DNA of 64,000 nucleotides from Purpureocillium takamizusanense. Its lineage: Eukaryota > Ascomycota > Sordariomycetes > Hypocreales > Ophiocordycipitaceae. The DNA is taken from positions 2,108,001 to 2,172,000 of the forward strand of contig NC_063071.1 in assembly GCF_022605165.1 (NCBI RefSeq), in the 5' to 3' direction. Positions within the stretch are counted from its first letter, which is position 1, and the number at the start of each line of letters is the position of its first letter. This document shows positions 36,198-47,589 of the stretch, one piece after another. A program made the position numbers and the translations under genes. The notes beneath the pieces were generated by a model. The model worked only from the letters and a program-made list of their open reading frames with translations, made no database searches and was not told the origin of the DNA.

Positions 36198-36950
36198 GCA
36201 TGTATATATAGCTTCCGCAACAAGCGTCCGATGCTTGCGGAGGTTTGTGTTTGGATTATGTTTTTTCCTTGTCTTGCCTGGATATCATTGTCAATGCATG
36301 GCTTGGCGTTTTGACGGCCCTGGCATGAACAGCTGGGCTCAATCGGAGGCCTCTTGTTTCTTTCCTTTCCAAAGCATGAATTGTACGAACCAGAGAGACG
36401 TCAGGACATCATGGATGGACGCGAAATGATCTTTTCTCTTTCTTTCCCGCGGTTATGTCATGAAGTAGGAGGACGCAGGAGTGGGGGATCGAGAACTTAT
36501 GCAGCTCGTTTGGGCAGTTGTCGTTCAATGGTGACACTGAGACAAGGCCGTACTCCGTAGAAGAGGGGCCATTAAGCCGGGCGGCGATCGCCTCGACAAA
36601 AGGGAACAGAAATGATTATTCTCTGCGAAGGAAGACTGCCGTGACAGATTTCAGTCGAAGCCTTGTAAGTCGAGGAAGTCGGACCACGGTATCACTGTGG
36701 CTGTTGTTTCATCGCCCCTGCCATAGTGGGGTGTGCCGGCTGGACCAATCAGTCCACGTGATGCGTCCGAATGTGGTTCAAGGTGTTCCCGCTCCTGTTG
36801 GCTAGATTAGCTTAAGTCATCATCCGCACTCACGATGTCTTTCTGAGATGCTTCGGACATCCATCACGACAGCCCAGCCCACTGCTCGGCGTCGCCAGCG
36901 CAGTAACCCTCGTTGAGCGACAGAAAACACGATGACTGAATAGCCCAAGA
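36198..36950. other. Intergenic region between C6 factor and WDR83 gene
   Basis: About 750 nt carrying the 3' flank of the transcription factor and the promoter of the WD40 gene. No coding potential recognised. Confidence 0.5.
36745..36760 (+). promoter_or_regulatory. CCAAT box followed by CACGTG E-box
   Basis: CCAAT at 36745-36749 and CACGTG at 36755-36760, about 200 nt upstream of the WDR83-like start. CCAAT is bound by the HAP complex and CACGTG by bHLH factors. Use in vivo is inference. Confidence 0.4.
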
Positions 36951-38084
36951 ATGGCGTTCCCCGATAAGCCTACGGCGCACCTGCTAGGGTCCAATGGTGA
37001 GTGGATGATTACAGTCGTAGGATTCGCCCAGTGAGCGCAGCTAAGAGGTTCGCGCGTGATAGGACCCGTGCACGCTTTGGCTTACTCTGCGTCTCCGGGG
37101 ACCTACATCTTGACGGGCTCTGCAGACCGGACGATCCGCCTGTACAATCCGTTCCCGAGCACCACCGTACCCGAGGTCCGGTCCACAGCCAAGCCCGCTA
37201 TCCCTCAGGGCCGCCTCATCCAGACGTACGCGGCTCACGGGTACGAGGTCCTAAGCATTGATGTCGCGAGGGACAATGAGCGCTTCGCATCCGGGGGCGG
37301 AGACCGGTCCGTCTTCCTATGGGATGTGGCCACGGCCGTGACAACGCGGCGCTTCGGCGGCAACGCGCAGGGCCACTCGGCGAGGATCAATTGCGTGAGC
37401 TTCGCCGGCGATGGGGACTCGCTCGTCGTCAGTGGCGGGTTCGACACCACGGTCCGCATGTGGGACACCAAGAGCAATAGCTTCAAGCCTATCCAGGTGC
37501 TCGATGAGGCGCGGGACAGCATCACGTCGCTGCTGGTGCATGGGCCTGAAGTCGTGGTGGGCAGCGTCGATGGCCGCGTCAGGAGCTACGACATTCGGAT
37601 GGGGCGCTGCACCACCGATGTGCTGGGTACGAGCGTGACTAGTCTTAACATGACTAGAGACGGGCGGACCATGCTGGTTAGCACCTTGGATAGCAAGCTG
37701 CGGCTGATGGACCGCGACAAGGGGACGTGTCTCAGGACCTACTCAAACCCGGGCTGGAAGAACGAGGAGCTTCGCGTCCAGTCTCTCCTTGGCGGGAAGG
37801 AAAAGTATGTCGTTGCGGGCGACGAGATGACTGCGGAACCAAACGCAAATGGCGAGGGGAGGGTATGGGCTTGGGACCTCATCTCTGGTAAGCTGGTTGC
37901 CAAGGTCACGGTCCCTTGGGGCCCGCAAGGGTTTGAGCAGAGGAAGAGGGTAGTCGGGAGGGATGGCAAGGAAAAGCCGCGAAGCAACATCATCAGCTGC
38001 ATGGCATGGCGGGATGACGGCTGGGGCGATCAATACTGCGTCGGAGGCACGTCTGGTGTCGTAACGGTATTCGGTGCATTATGA
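36951..38084 (+). CDS. WD40 repeat protein, WDR83/MORG1-like
   Basis: Two exons: 36951-36996 (15 codons plus one base) and 37063-38084, with a 66-nt intron (36997-37062). The join gives LLGSNG|PVHALAYSASPGTYILTGS, the classic start of the first WD repeat. The protein is 355 residues. Seven WD-type repeats follow, with repeat ends such as RTIRLYNP, RSVFLWDV, TTVRMWDT, GRVRSYDI, SKLRLMDRD and GRVWAWDLISG. In animals this family scaffolds ERK signalling and associates with the spliceosome; the role in fungi is less defined. An alternative acceptor at 37046-37047 would insert five residues and keep the frame, but the chosen one matches the family. Convergent with the mannosyltransferase gene about 310 nt away. 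Confidence 0.88.
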
Positions 38085-38393
38085 TATGTGCCTCAAGCAG
38101 ATATATGGTCTACGCCAACATCAAGACGCTCCTTCGTCAAGATACCCCCTGTCTATATGTCCCAATACATGGCGCTGCGACGAGACGTCTCTGGACGGCG
38201 ACGCTTTGAACACAGCCAAGTTCGCCTTCGCGCCATTGAACACCAAAATCGACAATGCTCTTAACATACCAATGCGAAGCGCATTCATTTAGATGCAGCT
38301 TTCGATAGACCACCAAGACCTCGCACATTATGACTCTCGGGGGCTATGGCGCACCGATGGGTCTTTTGCTTGCAAAGAACAACAACGAACCAT

Positions 38394-39744
38394 TCAACCC
38401 ATGCCAACGTACTTGAACCAATTTGGTCTACAATCTTCCCGATGGAGCCAGGCCTCGCCGTCCGTGAGGCGGCCGGTGACGCAGCCCTTACATTTGGGCG
38501 AGTTGGGGCAGTTGAAGAAGGGGATGTGCTGGTAGCCGATGTCGCGGAACCTGTGTCTTGTCAGCGGCAGGCAATGGCCATATTTCCATCGCGTACGCAC
38601 CAGTGCACCTTGCTCGCGTCTTCCCAAAGACCGAGAGCTATGCTGTGTACAGGAGCATCGCCCCAGCGTTCGTAAAAGAAGCCACCCGCACGGTCCAGGT
38701 GGTTGAAGTAGTCGTCATAGACCTGGCTCCTCCAGAAGTCCATGTCCGCCACCTCAAAGTTGCTCCAGAAGTGACAGGTCGAGTATCCCTGAGCCTTCTT
38801 GTTGTGATCGGGTCTCCGGATATCGTCAGTGAGCCACTTGAGGGCACTGTTCTCGTGAACCGCGTGGTGGGGATTGTCGGCGAGGAACTTGACTGTTTCG
38901 GGCCACAATGTCGGCAGCGTCTTGGGGTCATCATAGAGCGAGATGGTGAAGCCGTAGGTCTTATTGTTGTCGTACATGTAGGCGAAGACGTCATAGTCGA
39001 CATCGCAGAAGAAATGTACTTTGGGCTCGACGCGCCAGTAGTACCGAATGTCTTTCAGGGCGGGGTGCTTGTAGAACATGCCACTGTTCCATCGGCACAT
39101 CTGATGATAGGATATTTTTTTGGCATACTGGACGCCAGACTCGGCAAGGACAGAAGTGGATTCGTCGTATATAGCATCATCGATCCAAGACGGCGTGGAC
39201 CAGTGGTCTTTGGGAATGAGTTCTGCGACCCTGTAAGCATCTGCACCTGAGCGCGGCTAAACTTAGACGTATGGGCGTACCGTAGTTGCACTTGGCCTTG
39301 GTGACGGCCTGCGTCTTTGTCTTGAATTCGTCCGAAAAGGGTTCGTCGTTGAAAAAGGTCCATGGGTAGTTGAACTTGTGGTTCCACGTTCGCTCGAGAT
39401 CCACCATTGACTGCACCATATCATCGACCTCGCTGTTTCGGACCAGCGCCAGCAGAGTCGCGGGAATGCGGGCGCTGTCCTCGGCGTCGGGTGCGTATTT
39501 TTCGGAGACGCGGCGGAGGACGCCTTCGGGTTCACCGGTGGCTAGACAGAGCGTTGTGTCAGCGGGGGACTGAAGACGGGCGCAAGGGTAGCTCACGATC
39601 CAAGTTGGGGTCGCGCTCGAAGTTTTGATACCGTGCGCCGGGGCCCCGTATCAACCCATCGGGCTTGAAGATCTGGTAGAGGAAGAAGCACCAAACGACG
39701 GCGGCGAGGATGAGCAGAGCCCGGACGGGCCGCGCAATCGCCAT
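38394..39744 (-). CDS. Golgi alpha-1,2-mannosyltransferase, KRE2/MNT1 family (GT15)
   Basis: Adds mannose from GDP-mannose to O- and N-linked glycans in the Golgi. Four exons: 39597-39744, 39281-39541, 38601-39222 and 38394-38550. The introns are 55, 58 and 50 nt. The protein is 395 residues. The junctions restore ..KAKCNY|ELIPKDHW and ..KVHW|FRDIGYQHIPFFNCP, both family landmarks. It is a type II membrane protein: a short cytosolic tail and one anchor (about residues 8-25, ALLILAAVVWCFFLYQIF) are followed by a lumenal catalytic domain. Visible GT15 motifs are KISYHQMCRWNSGMFYKH, EPKVHFFCDVDYDVF (donor/metal site) and CHFWSNFEVADMDFWR. An upstream in-frame ATG exists, but the MAIARPVRALL start places the anchor correctly. 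Confidence 0.94.
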
Positions 39745-40342
39745 GGCGACGTTGGATCCGCAGCGCGGGCCTCCGTTGGGGGCGTGCAAGAGCTGGCAAT
39801 CGCAGTACCTCGGACGGTCATGGACAGGGTGGCGAAGAGCAGGGACGAGGCTGATCGAGGTGCCGGAACTGCCGTCGATTTTTCGGGGGCGCAATGGCCT
39901 GGGTATGATGGAAAGGTTTGAACACGCCAGCCTTTGGATGTGTCGCAGCGGGCATGGTCAACGGAAAGCGAGATGTACGTAGTGCCCGAAAGCGACGAGT
40001 GATAGGGGGGCAAGACCGAGTTCCACAAAATAAATGACGATCAATTGATGCCAGCCAATGTGGGGTGGTCAGGGGCGCCAGGATGCATTGGAAGAGTCCA
40101 TCCTGGATCCGGCACACGCGCCGCCCAGACGCGCCCGCCAGGGGACGGGAGCCCTGGAACTTCTGACGCGACAGAGGGGGAGGAGTGCCCTCAAGCCCTG
40201 TAACTCACGGTAACTTAGCACCTCAACAGAGTTAGCACATGCATCGCACTCCAATTGAACGTCCATACCAAGTACCTTACTGGTAGCCCTTCCGCCGACA
40301 ACAGCAAGCACGCGTCAATCCAAGAAAGATGGAAGCCTCGCC
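39745..40342. promoter_or_regulatory. Divergent promoter region (GT15 / gamma-tubulin complex gene)
   Basis: About 600 nt between two divergent starts. No distinct TATA element recognised. The far left 150 nt could in principle be an N-terminal extension of the GT15 frame but are not conserved-looking. Confidence 0.45.
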
Positions 40343-42953
40343 ATGGCGTTTGCTGCACGACTCGCGCCCCTGACCGAGGATCTCGTCCAGTCCCTGACGC
40401 AGCTATCACCACAGGTTGGTGCTATTCACGGCCGTCGCAATTGCCATGACACATCGGCCATGCTAACTCGCTGGACAACAGACAGACCCCAAGCGCTTCA
40501 GCGCAACCCGAGATGCCGCCCTTCGGGCCCTCAAGTCCCATTCATTTCTTCGCACGAACCAATTCGAAGTCGAGCGCAGTCTGGAGGGCTTGGAGGAGCG
40601 GTTTCGTGTGAACCACCGCGATGGCTTAGCCGATGCTCTGCGGCAACGACGAGAGGCTCTGAGCGAGCACCCTTCCGAGCGGCATCCAGAGATCCTGTCC
40701 TTGCTCTTGGAGCTCTCCGATCAGCCAACTTTCAAGGCAAAGCTAAGCCATGTCCGAGCGCTCGGGCAAGATGACCAAGAGGCAGCCGTGCCGCTACGTT
40801 GGGAGGATCTCGCTAAAGAGGATGGATGGGACCAGGACGGCGACCTATGGAAAACGATAAGCTACAGCGACGATTCAGCTGAGGAAGAGTACGAGGAAGA
40901 ATCGTCAGAAGAGTCTGACGCGACGACCATCCCGAACGGTAGCGATGCGGTTGGACGACTCGCACACGATTTCATCATCCACTCTGAGGACAACAAAGCA
41001 CTGGAGGCGGTCCAACGATCGCAGGCATGGAGAACCATGACATCACCGGATACCGGCGGACGGCCACAAACATTTGCCACAGCCGAGTCCCAAGTCGTGC
41101 GGGAGGTGTTGTTTATGCTCCAAGGCTTGGACAGCACGCTCTTTGACCACAAAAGCTCTACCGTCATGGCCTTTCAGTTGGGGAATTTGGCATGGGAGAC
41201 GCATAGGGCGCTGATGAATACTTTCTCAACATACGGCCACCAGCTTCGCATCCTACGTGCATTTGCTAGCCGTCCAGAGAGAGTTCCTCACCTGCAGGCG
41301 CTGCAAGACTGCATCTCCAGACGTCTTCAGGCCGTCGATGGCAAGCTGTCTGAAATTCAAGCGCGCCTAGCCTTGCCCCGAGACGAGGTCGTGATCAGCT
41401 TAATTTCCGTCCGGAGCGAGCTTCTACCGTGGTTACAGCCTCTCTTTGCGTTGTCCAGCATCATCACCCAAATTCAGGGCGGATCACGGACGGAGACCTT
41501 TCGCTATCTGGAACTTATGTTTGACGAGACGGGTATAGCCCAGCTAACGGGGAAGCTCGAGACATACCAGTTTCTCGCCAAAGTCTTCGTCGAGTGTTTC
41601 AACGTCTATCTTAGACCAATACGTCAGTGGATGGACCAGGGCACGCTACTCCCGGGAAACGAGGTGTTCTTCATAACAGAACCTGCCAGCGACGTGTCAA
41701 TGTGCGATACCTGGCAGGACCGGTTTGAACTGCGCAAGCTCGCAGACGGGTCGCTGCATGCGCCCAAATTCCTCAAACCAGCTGTGAATAGGATATACAA
41801 CGCTGGAAAGAACATTGTCGTTCTGCGACTGCTCGGCAAGCAGAGCGCAGCGCTGCCTTCGCAGATGGAAGCCGAGCCACCGCTCGACTACGGCGCCATC
41901 TGCCCTCCAGGATTCGAGCTGGCTCCGTTTGCAGACATGTTTGGCGCAGCCTTCAACCGATGGATCCAGAGCAAGTATCGCAAGACTTCGACGACATTGA
42001 AAAACGCCTTGTTTAGCGACTGGGGTCTGGGCTCCTCGCTCGACGCACTGCAAGCGCTGTTTCTCATGTCGGACGGTGCCGCGGCCGGGTCCTTTTGCGA
42101 GAACCTCTTCGCTAGGATGGATGCTACGACGGCCTGGCACGATCGATACGGCCTCACTGCTGCTGGTAGCGAGGCTTTCGCCTCGCTCTTGGACATCAAT
42201 CGGCTGTCCATCAGCGTTGACGCGACCGGAAGACAAACTGCCATCAAGCAGGCCACGGGATCCGTTAAGCATTCATTACCGCACGTCCACATAAGCTACA
42301 AGCTGCCTTGGCCAGTACAAATGATTGTCACTAGCGATAGCATCGCCCACTACCAAACCGTCTTCACATTTCTCTTGCAGATCAAGCGGGCACTGCACGT
42401 ACTCCACGCTCCAAAGATTCTGGACAACCTCCAGACGGACAGGCAGAAGTGGGATGAGCGTGCTCTGTTCTACTCGTCGCGGAGTAAGCTCCTCTGGTTC
42501 TGCACCACGCTGCAGACATACCTGGCGACGCTGGTGCTGGAACCGGTGTGGCAGAAGATGAGGCTCGACTTGAAAGCCGCGGAAGACCTGGACGGCATGA
42601 TTGCCGTGCACGCGGCTGCGATGAAGCAGATCGTCGACGAGGCCTGTCTGGGGAGCAGGCTGGCTCCCATCCACGCGGCCGTACTCGATGTGTTGGACCT
42701 CGCCTTGATGCTAGAAGAAGGGCGGCGCAGCGCTGAGGCGACGGCGGCGTCGCAGCCTGGTGGTGGTGATGATGATGCTGTGACACAGGTGGCCGCGCTG
42801 CGAAGGGTGTCGGCCGACTTCGACAGGAACCTCCGGTTCATCACCGGGGGGTTGCGGAGCGTCGCGCGCGCGAGCAGCAGCGCCCAGTCGGCCAAGTGGG
42901 ATACCTTGGCGGACATGCTGCAGACCGGAGAGCCAGCAGACGGCCATACATGA
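40343..42953 (+). CDS. Gamma-tubulin complex component, Spc97/Spc98 family (GCP5-like)
   Basis: Part of the gamma-tubulin ring complex that nucleates microtubules at spindle pole bodies. Two exons: 40343-40414 (24 codons) and 40482-42953. The 67-nt intron 40415-40481 has a textbook branch site (TGCTAAC) and CAG acceptor, but a weak GTTGGT donor. The join is ..LTQLSPQ|TDPKRFSATRDAAL. The protein is 847 residues. An acidic Asp/Glu/Ser insert lies at about residues 130-165. The Spc97/98 N-terminal domain starts near VVREVLFMLQGLDSTLF and the C-terminal domain holds LKNALFSDWGLGSSLDALQALFLMSDG and LPWPVQMIVTSDSIAHYQTVFTFLLQIKRA. The order of these blocks fits GCP5 (S. pombe Mod21) better than the core GCP2/GCP3, though GCP4/6 is not excluded. 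Confidence 0.85.
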
Positions 42954-43138
42954 TGACATGTAGGTAGTATAGCCGCAACGGACCCCCGAGATGATACCCC
43001 TTTTTCTTTCTTTTGCCTTTCTTTCTCTCATTACTCTTGAAACTGTCACTACCCCCGTGGTCGTAAACGCCGTGTGCCGTGTCGTGTGTCATGTCGTGCC
43101 CGCCCAAGCTCAGGCCCATGCCCTCCCTCCTCCCTGCC

Positions 43139-44053
43139 TCACCACCCGCTCCGCAGCCTCTCCGCGAGAAACTTCATAATGGGGAGCATCTCCTCCCTGT
43201 CGCGCGGCATCGCCACGTCCGCCCTCCTCCAGCGCACGACCCTCACGTCGCGGAACTCGCGCCGCACGTAGTCGCTCTGCTCCTCGTCCAGCTGGCACAC
43301 CAGCGCGCTGGTGCGACACCTGTCGCGCGCCGAGCGTGTGCTCACCGTCGACGGCGGCAGAGGCCCGCCGATGGACACGACGCCCTTGAAGCTCCGCCTG
43401 TCCACGCCGTCGCCCGCGGCGCTGCCTCTGCTGCCGCCGCTACTGCTACTGCTGGTGGTGATGGTCGTCGTCGTAGCCGTAGTCACAGTGTTGGCGGTCA
43501 CGTCGACGACCTCATTCTCCTTGGCCAGCGCCGCGGCCATGCCCAGCGCCAGCGACCCGCCCTGCCCGAACCCCAGGAGCAGCACGTCGGAGAGCTCCCA
43601 CCCGCACCCGTCGACCAGCACGCCGCGCACCAGCCGCTCCATGACGAGGCGCGTCGCGCGCTCGAACCCCGGGTCGGCGTCGATGTCGCCCGTCGCGGGG
43701 TCGATGGACAAGTCGTCCCCCCAGTGGAAGTGCTGCTGGCCGCTCCCACTGCCACTCCCACTGCCACTCCCACTGCCACCACTGCCACCACCGCCACTGC
43801 TACGAGCATCAGCGTCGTCATCTGATAGGAGGCTGGGCGGCAGCACGGCCGTGCCGCGCACGGAAATGGCCAGCACGCCGGGGAGGTTGACGGCGCGGGC
43901 AAAGGACGCAAAGGGCGCCTCGCTGTCTCCGAGGCCGTGGAAGAGCACGAGCAAGGCCGTGGTGGACTCGCGCGGCGAGGGGAAGTGCAGCGCGTGCGGG
44001 AGCGTGGCCGCGAGGGGCGCGAAGTCGGCCTCGGTGGGTATCCGCGGCGGCAT
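43139..44053 (-). CDS. Phospholipase/carboxylesterase-fold alpha/beta hydrolase, apparently catalytically dead
   Basis: Single exon, 304 residues from the ATG at 44053. The open frame extends upstream to 44377, but that part is not family-like. The fold of acyl-protein thioesterases is recognisable: LLVLFHGLGDSEAPFASFA, RGTAVLPPSLLSDD, the elbow LLLGFGQGGSLALGMA, GVVSIGGPLPPS and a C-terminal helix EEMLPIMKFLAERL. The nucleophile elbow reads G-F-G-Q-G-G (161-166), with Gly163 where Ser is expected. The His position before the last helix is Met282 (AMPRDREEM against HSxxxxE in the active enzymes). A Gly/Ser run (about 86-105) and a Thr/Ser run (about 190-205), both encoded by simple repeats, are inserted. 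From memory, fungal relatives share GFGQGG, so this may be a conserved pseudoenzyme. Its 3' end is 185 nt from that of the gamma-tubulin complex gene. Confidence 0.82.
   Translation of the reverse strand: MPPRIPTEADFAPLAATLPHALHFPSPRESTTALLVLFHGLGDSEAPFASFARAVNLPGVLAISVRGTAVLPPSLLSDDDADARSSGGGGSGGSGSGSGSGSGSGQQHFHWGDDLSIDPATGDIDADPGFERATRLVMERLVRGVLVDGCGWELSDVLLLGFGQGGSLALGMAAALAKENEVVDVTANTVTTATTTTITTSSSSSGGSRGSAAGDGVDRRSFKGVVSIGGPLPPSTVSTRSARDRCRTSALVCQLDEEQSDYVRREFRDVRVVRWRRADVAMPRDREEMLPIMKFLAERLRSGW
43740..43795. repeat. Coding simple repeat (CCACTGCCACTC units)
   Basis: Tandem CCACTGCCACTC-like units inside the hydrolase gene. On the coding strand they encode the Gly/Ser run at about residues 86-105, so length variation here would change a surface loop without shifting frame in units of six. 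Confidence 0.8.
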
Positions 44054-44508
44054 CTGTTCTTCGTGACGGCCGTGCCGGCTGTTGATCTGTTGTTGTGGTG
44101 GATGTCTGTTGCTTTTGCTGGTGCTTTTCCTTTTCGCTGCCTGTGTGAATTTATTTACCCGATGGTTGGATGCAGGTGACTGGGCTTGACATTTGGATGC
44201 GGCCAAAGTATAGGATGGGATGGACTGCCAATGGTCATATAAACTGTCGTTATGAGGAGGTTTGAATGAGGTGAGTTGCAACCGGAACGTTGTCGATGTG
44301 ACAGCTTCGAGGTGGAGATGTGGGACCTGCAAGGACCTAGCACGAACTACATCCATGCCAAGTGAGAACCAGTTCAAAAATCCAAGTCACGAGCACCTCC
44401 GCATGGCCATTACGGTATTTGAAGCAGCATGTATTCCCCCCGTGTACAATCCAAAAGAAGAGACAAAAAACTCCTATATGGCCCCTCATGCATCAGTCAG
44501 TCGTCAGC
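44054..44508. other. Intergenic region between LCCL gene and hydrolase gene (both minus)
   Basis: 455 nt with the promoter of the hydrolase gene and 3' flank of the LCCL gene. The hydrolase frame remains open to 44377, but that stretch is not supported as coding. Confidence 0.45.
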
Positions 44509-46611
44509 TCATCGCCGCAGCCTTCCCTCCCCCTCTATAGCGCTCCGCGTCTTCACTCGAGACGGCCCGGGCTGCATCTGCTTCCACTCGCCGCCCGCCG
44601 TCCACGTCCCGGCCTTTGTGTAGTCCCCGCTTTCGCTGCCGCTCATGAGTGCGAACCTGAAGTACTCGGGCAGGTCTAACGTGCTATTTCGCGACCACAT
44701 GAATTCCTTCTTCTCGTCCTCATCGCCAAAGTAAGAGCGGTATCGCTCTACGTCATTGACGAGAACGCTAATGCCATCGTACCGCTTCCCTTCGGGCACA
44801 TCCCAGCTGAAGGTGATGTTGGAGAGCGCCGCGGAGCTGTTACCAAGATGGATGATTGGGTTGTGAATCGTCGGGAGCAGCGTGCCCTTCTGCGCGTCGC
44901 CTTGCAGCATGGCGTCCGTCTCCAAGAATGGACCGAAGCCCCACCGTGCGATGCCGTTGATGAACAGCCCGACAAGAAGGCCCTGGTACAAGAGCGACGG
45001 CCGCATTTGCATGCTGGTGCCAGGCAGCAACAGGAGCGCAAGCACAAAGTGGTGAATGCGTAGATTGAGCCCCGGCAGCAAGAGAGATATGGCGATGCCG
45101 AGCAGAAACACCAGGTAAAGCTTTATATACTTTCGAAACCGTGCCTCCATCCGGAAGAACCACACCTGGAATGCGACAATGACGATGAGGAGAATGATGA
45201 TAATGGCCAATGCCGCCTTGGCACCAGGCTGCTGGTTCAAGTCATGCGCAGTGAGTCGTTGAATTGGGATGAAGTCAAGCGTATAGTTCGTCATGGCACC
45301 GACCCAGCAGCCTCCCAGCCACAGCACCGTCTTTTCGACCTGGGCCGTCAAACCGGTGAGCGTGCGGCGGACGCCCATTTTGTCGTATATGACCCATGAC
45401 GTGAAAGCTGCAGGAATAAACTTGCCCAACACGTTTGAGAAGAGCGCAGTGACAGTCTTGGCCGTCGGTGGATCCAGTGCCATGCCGACGGTCCAGAAGA
45501 TCCCGGTAAACACGGGGAAGAAGAAGAGCGCCGGCGAGGCCGTGAACAGCGACAACACAATGGTGAAGGTCAGCGAGATGCCGAAGAGCGACCACCGGGT
45601 GTCGCTGGATGAGCAGTCGACCCCAGGCAGGAACTGAAACGACAGCGGAAAGTACGAGTCGAAGCCGACACTCGTGAAGCCGTGACGCTGCGAAGCAACA
45701 AAGTTTTGCTGCCGACCGACGAGCTGCACAACGCCGCAGCCGCCTTGCTTGTTCGTGATGAGGCCTGCATGAATGGCCGAGCCGCAGATGAAGGAGTCGC
45801 CTCGGTACGTGGCGAGTTCGGGGTGCACGTCGTTGGACGGTCCACCGACGACAAGAGGCTGATATATGACCTCCTGGTCTCCCACGGCGCGCGGTTCGAG
45901 AACGAGGTACTTATCACAGCTCGCAGGGCAGCGAAACGCGAATCCGCTGTCGGCAAAAGGGCGACACTGGCTGCCGTCGATGCCGCATTCGTTGCCAGCG
46001 TCCCAGTACGCGGCGCCGCAGCCAATGGCTTGCGGCGCACCCCATCCCGCAATTTCGCTCACGATTGTCTCCCTGCGTTTGACCAGCACGAAGGCGATGA
46101 GCCATATCGAGAAGAAGAAGAAGAGCACCCAAGCGCGCTGCTTGCGCCGGGGGAGGAAGCGCTCGACGAGCCACAGCGGATACTCTTGTACGACGGGGAG
46201 CAAGGGTTTGATGCGATACGGCTGGGCGTTGGGGGGGCCTTTCGACCACTTGCGAACGGTCCTGATGATGCGGCGGACCGGGTATGGCACCCACTTCCAG
46301 CGCTTCCATGCATTCTCGTCTTGCACGAAGCGTGGCGTCGGGGGGTCGCTGTCGTCATCCTCGACGTGCAGGGTGTTGTCGCTGTCGAGTGGCGCATCGG
46401 GGTGATGGCGGTCGTCGGGATGGCTCGACGTCGGTGGATGCTGGGCATTGGCAGGCCCGCGCCCGCGCGGTGTTTCGCTGCTGCCTTCGATGCCGACATT
46501 GACGTCCTCATCGGTGCCGCCCGCGGCCTGGCGTCTTTCCGAATCAGTCATGAGAGGCTGGGTCTCTGCGCTGCTGTCGCCGTCGATTTCACCGTCATGG
46601 CGGTCGACCAT
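44509..46611 (-). CDS. LCCL-domain polytopic membrane protein
   Basis: Single exon, 700 residues. A polar, acidic cytosolic N-terminus (1-155) is followed by a first membrane span at about 160-178 (AWVLFFFFSIWLIAFVLV). Next is a Cys-rich lumenal/extracellular region (C198-C292) containing the LCCL domain. Its landmarks are YRGDSFICGSAIHAGLI, GGCGVVQLVGRQQNF and a final GFTSVGFDSYFPLSF near 310-323. Further spans follow (FGISLTFTIVLSLF, ALFFFPVFTGIFWTVGMAL, ALAIIIILLIVIVAFQVWFF, LYLVFLLGIAISLLLPG and others), then a lumenal C-terminal domain with N-glycosylation sequons. This is a well-known fungal family without a firmly assigned function; endomembrane or surface location is inferred. A basic stretch PYPVRRIIRTVRKWSK precedes the first span. 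Divergent from the QTRT2 gene. Confidence 0.9.
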   Translation of the reverse strand: MVDRHDGEIDGDSSAETQPLMTDSERRQAAGGTDEDVNVGIEGSSETPRGRGPANAQHPPTSSHPDDRHHPDAPLDSDNTLHVEDDDSDPPTPRFVQDENAWKRWKWVPYPVRRIIRTVRKWSKGPPNAQPYRIKPLLPVVQEYPLWLVERFLPRRKQRAWVLFFFFSIWLIAFVLVKRRETIVSEIAGWGAPQAIGCGAAYWDAGNECGIDGSQCRPFADSGFAFRCPASCDKYLVLEPRAVGDQEVIYQPLVVGGPSNDVHPELATYRGDSFICGSAIHAGLITNKQGGCGVVQLVGRQQNFVASQRHGFTSVGFDSYFPLSFQFLPGVDCSSSDTRWSLFGISLTFTIVLSLFTASPALFFFPVFTGIFWTVGMALDPPTAKTVTALFSNVLGKFIPAAFTSWVIYDKMGVRRTLTGLTAQVEKTVLWLGGCWVGAMTNYTLDFIPIQRLTAHDLNQQPGAKAALAIIIILLIVIVAFQVWFFRMEARFRKYIKLYLVFLLGIAISLLLPGLNLRIHHFVLALLLLPGTSMQMRPSLLYQGLLVGLFINGIARWGFGPFLETDAMLQGDAQKGTLLPTIHNPIIHLGNSSAALSNITFSWDVPEGKRYDGISVLVNDVERYRSYFGDEDEKKEFMWSRNSTLDLPEYFRFALMSGSESGDYTKAGTWTAGGEWKQMQPGPSRVKTRSAIEGEGRLRR

Positions 46612-47589
46612 GATGTCTGACAGACGGTGCTAGAAAGGACAGAAAGAGGAGGTGGACGCCAACACCGTAACACGAGCCAGCCAGCGGAGTCGGACGCTTG
46701 CGCGGACTTCGGGCGAGGGCGAGTGACAGATCAGCGCTAGGTCGGCGGCAACCGCACTGGGGGCGGGTCAAACGCTCACTGCTTCAACGTTGGGCCAGAC
46801 GGACGCAGCGATTGCCGGGGCGGGGCGGGGGCCAACTGCAGCAGCAAGCAGGCGGGCGATGACAGGATGGCGGAGCCTCGTCGACGACTGCGAGGCGACT
46901 GAGAGAGCGAGAGATGCGCGGTCTGGCCGACCAAGTGGTGTCGCTCAAAAGAAGAGACAATAGCCTTGCGCGTCCGGGGGGGCAGGAACACAAAGTCAAT
47001 CAATGCAAGCCTCCTTCCGCCGAGCGTCCCGGGCCCCGAGTACGCCAACGTTGACGGCCACCTGGCTGTTATTGGCCAGCGGCGACGGGCTCAGTGGAGG
47101 CGCGGCCGCACTGCAGGGGGCTCAGTGCTCCTCTCGTCGCCGGATCGAGCGCCGGGGCAGTGTCTCAGGCCGGGCCACGGCCGCGATTCAGGGTCCACCG
47201 GCTGATCATCGGCAGCACCTGCACCCACGACCGTCAGCCACGGGCTAGGGGCTGTAGCACTGCAGCACACCCTGTCCAGTGTCTGCGGGCAGCCATCACG
47301 AATCAGGCACAATGACACCGAAATTCTCACGAGGGACCGCAGCATAGGGCCTACCAGGGATCGACGACAACTCGCACATAGCCGCAACCACTTCTGCAGG
47401 CGCTCTGGCTTTTGGCTCTTTTCGAGACACTCGACTCTTGACCGCGTTGTGAGAAGAAACTGCAGAGAGCCACCAGCTCGCACTCCCGAGCCAAGCCAAC
47501 ATCCTCATCTGCTGAGACTGTCATCTCACACGCCCGATCGATATTGCACAGCTCACAGCCCGTTCACGCAAATCCTCGGTCATGCCACG
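46612..47589. promoter_or_regulatory. Divergent promoter region (LCCL protein / QTRT2)
   Basis: About 980 nt between two divergent starts. No TATA box recognised. Frames here are short and GC-driven. Confidence 0.45.

Noticed and set aside
44054..44377. N-terminal extension of the hydrolase frame
   Set aside because: Not family-like. The region reads as promoter/leader, and the ATG at 44053 gives the normal start.
45682..46620. 312-codon plus frame opposite the LCCL gene
   Set aside because: Antisense shadow of a recognised membrane protein.
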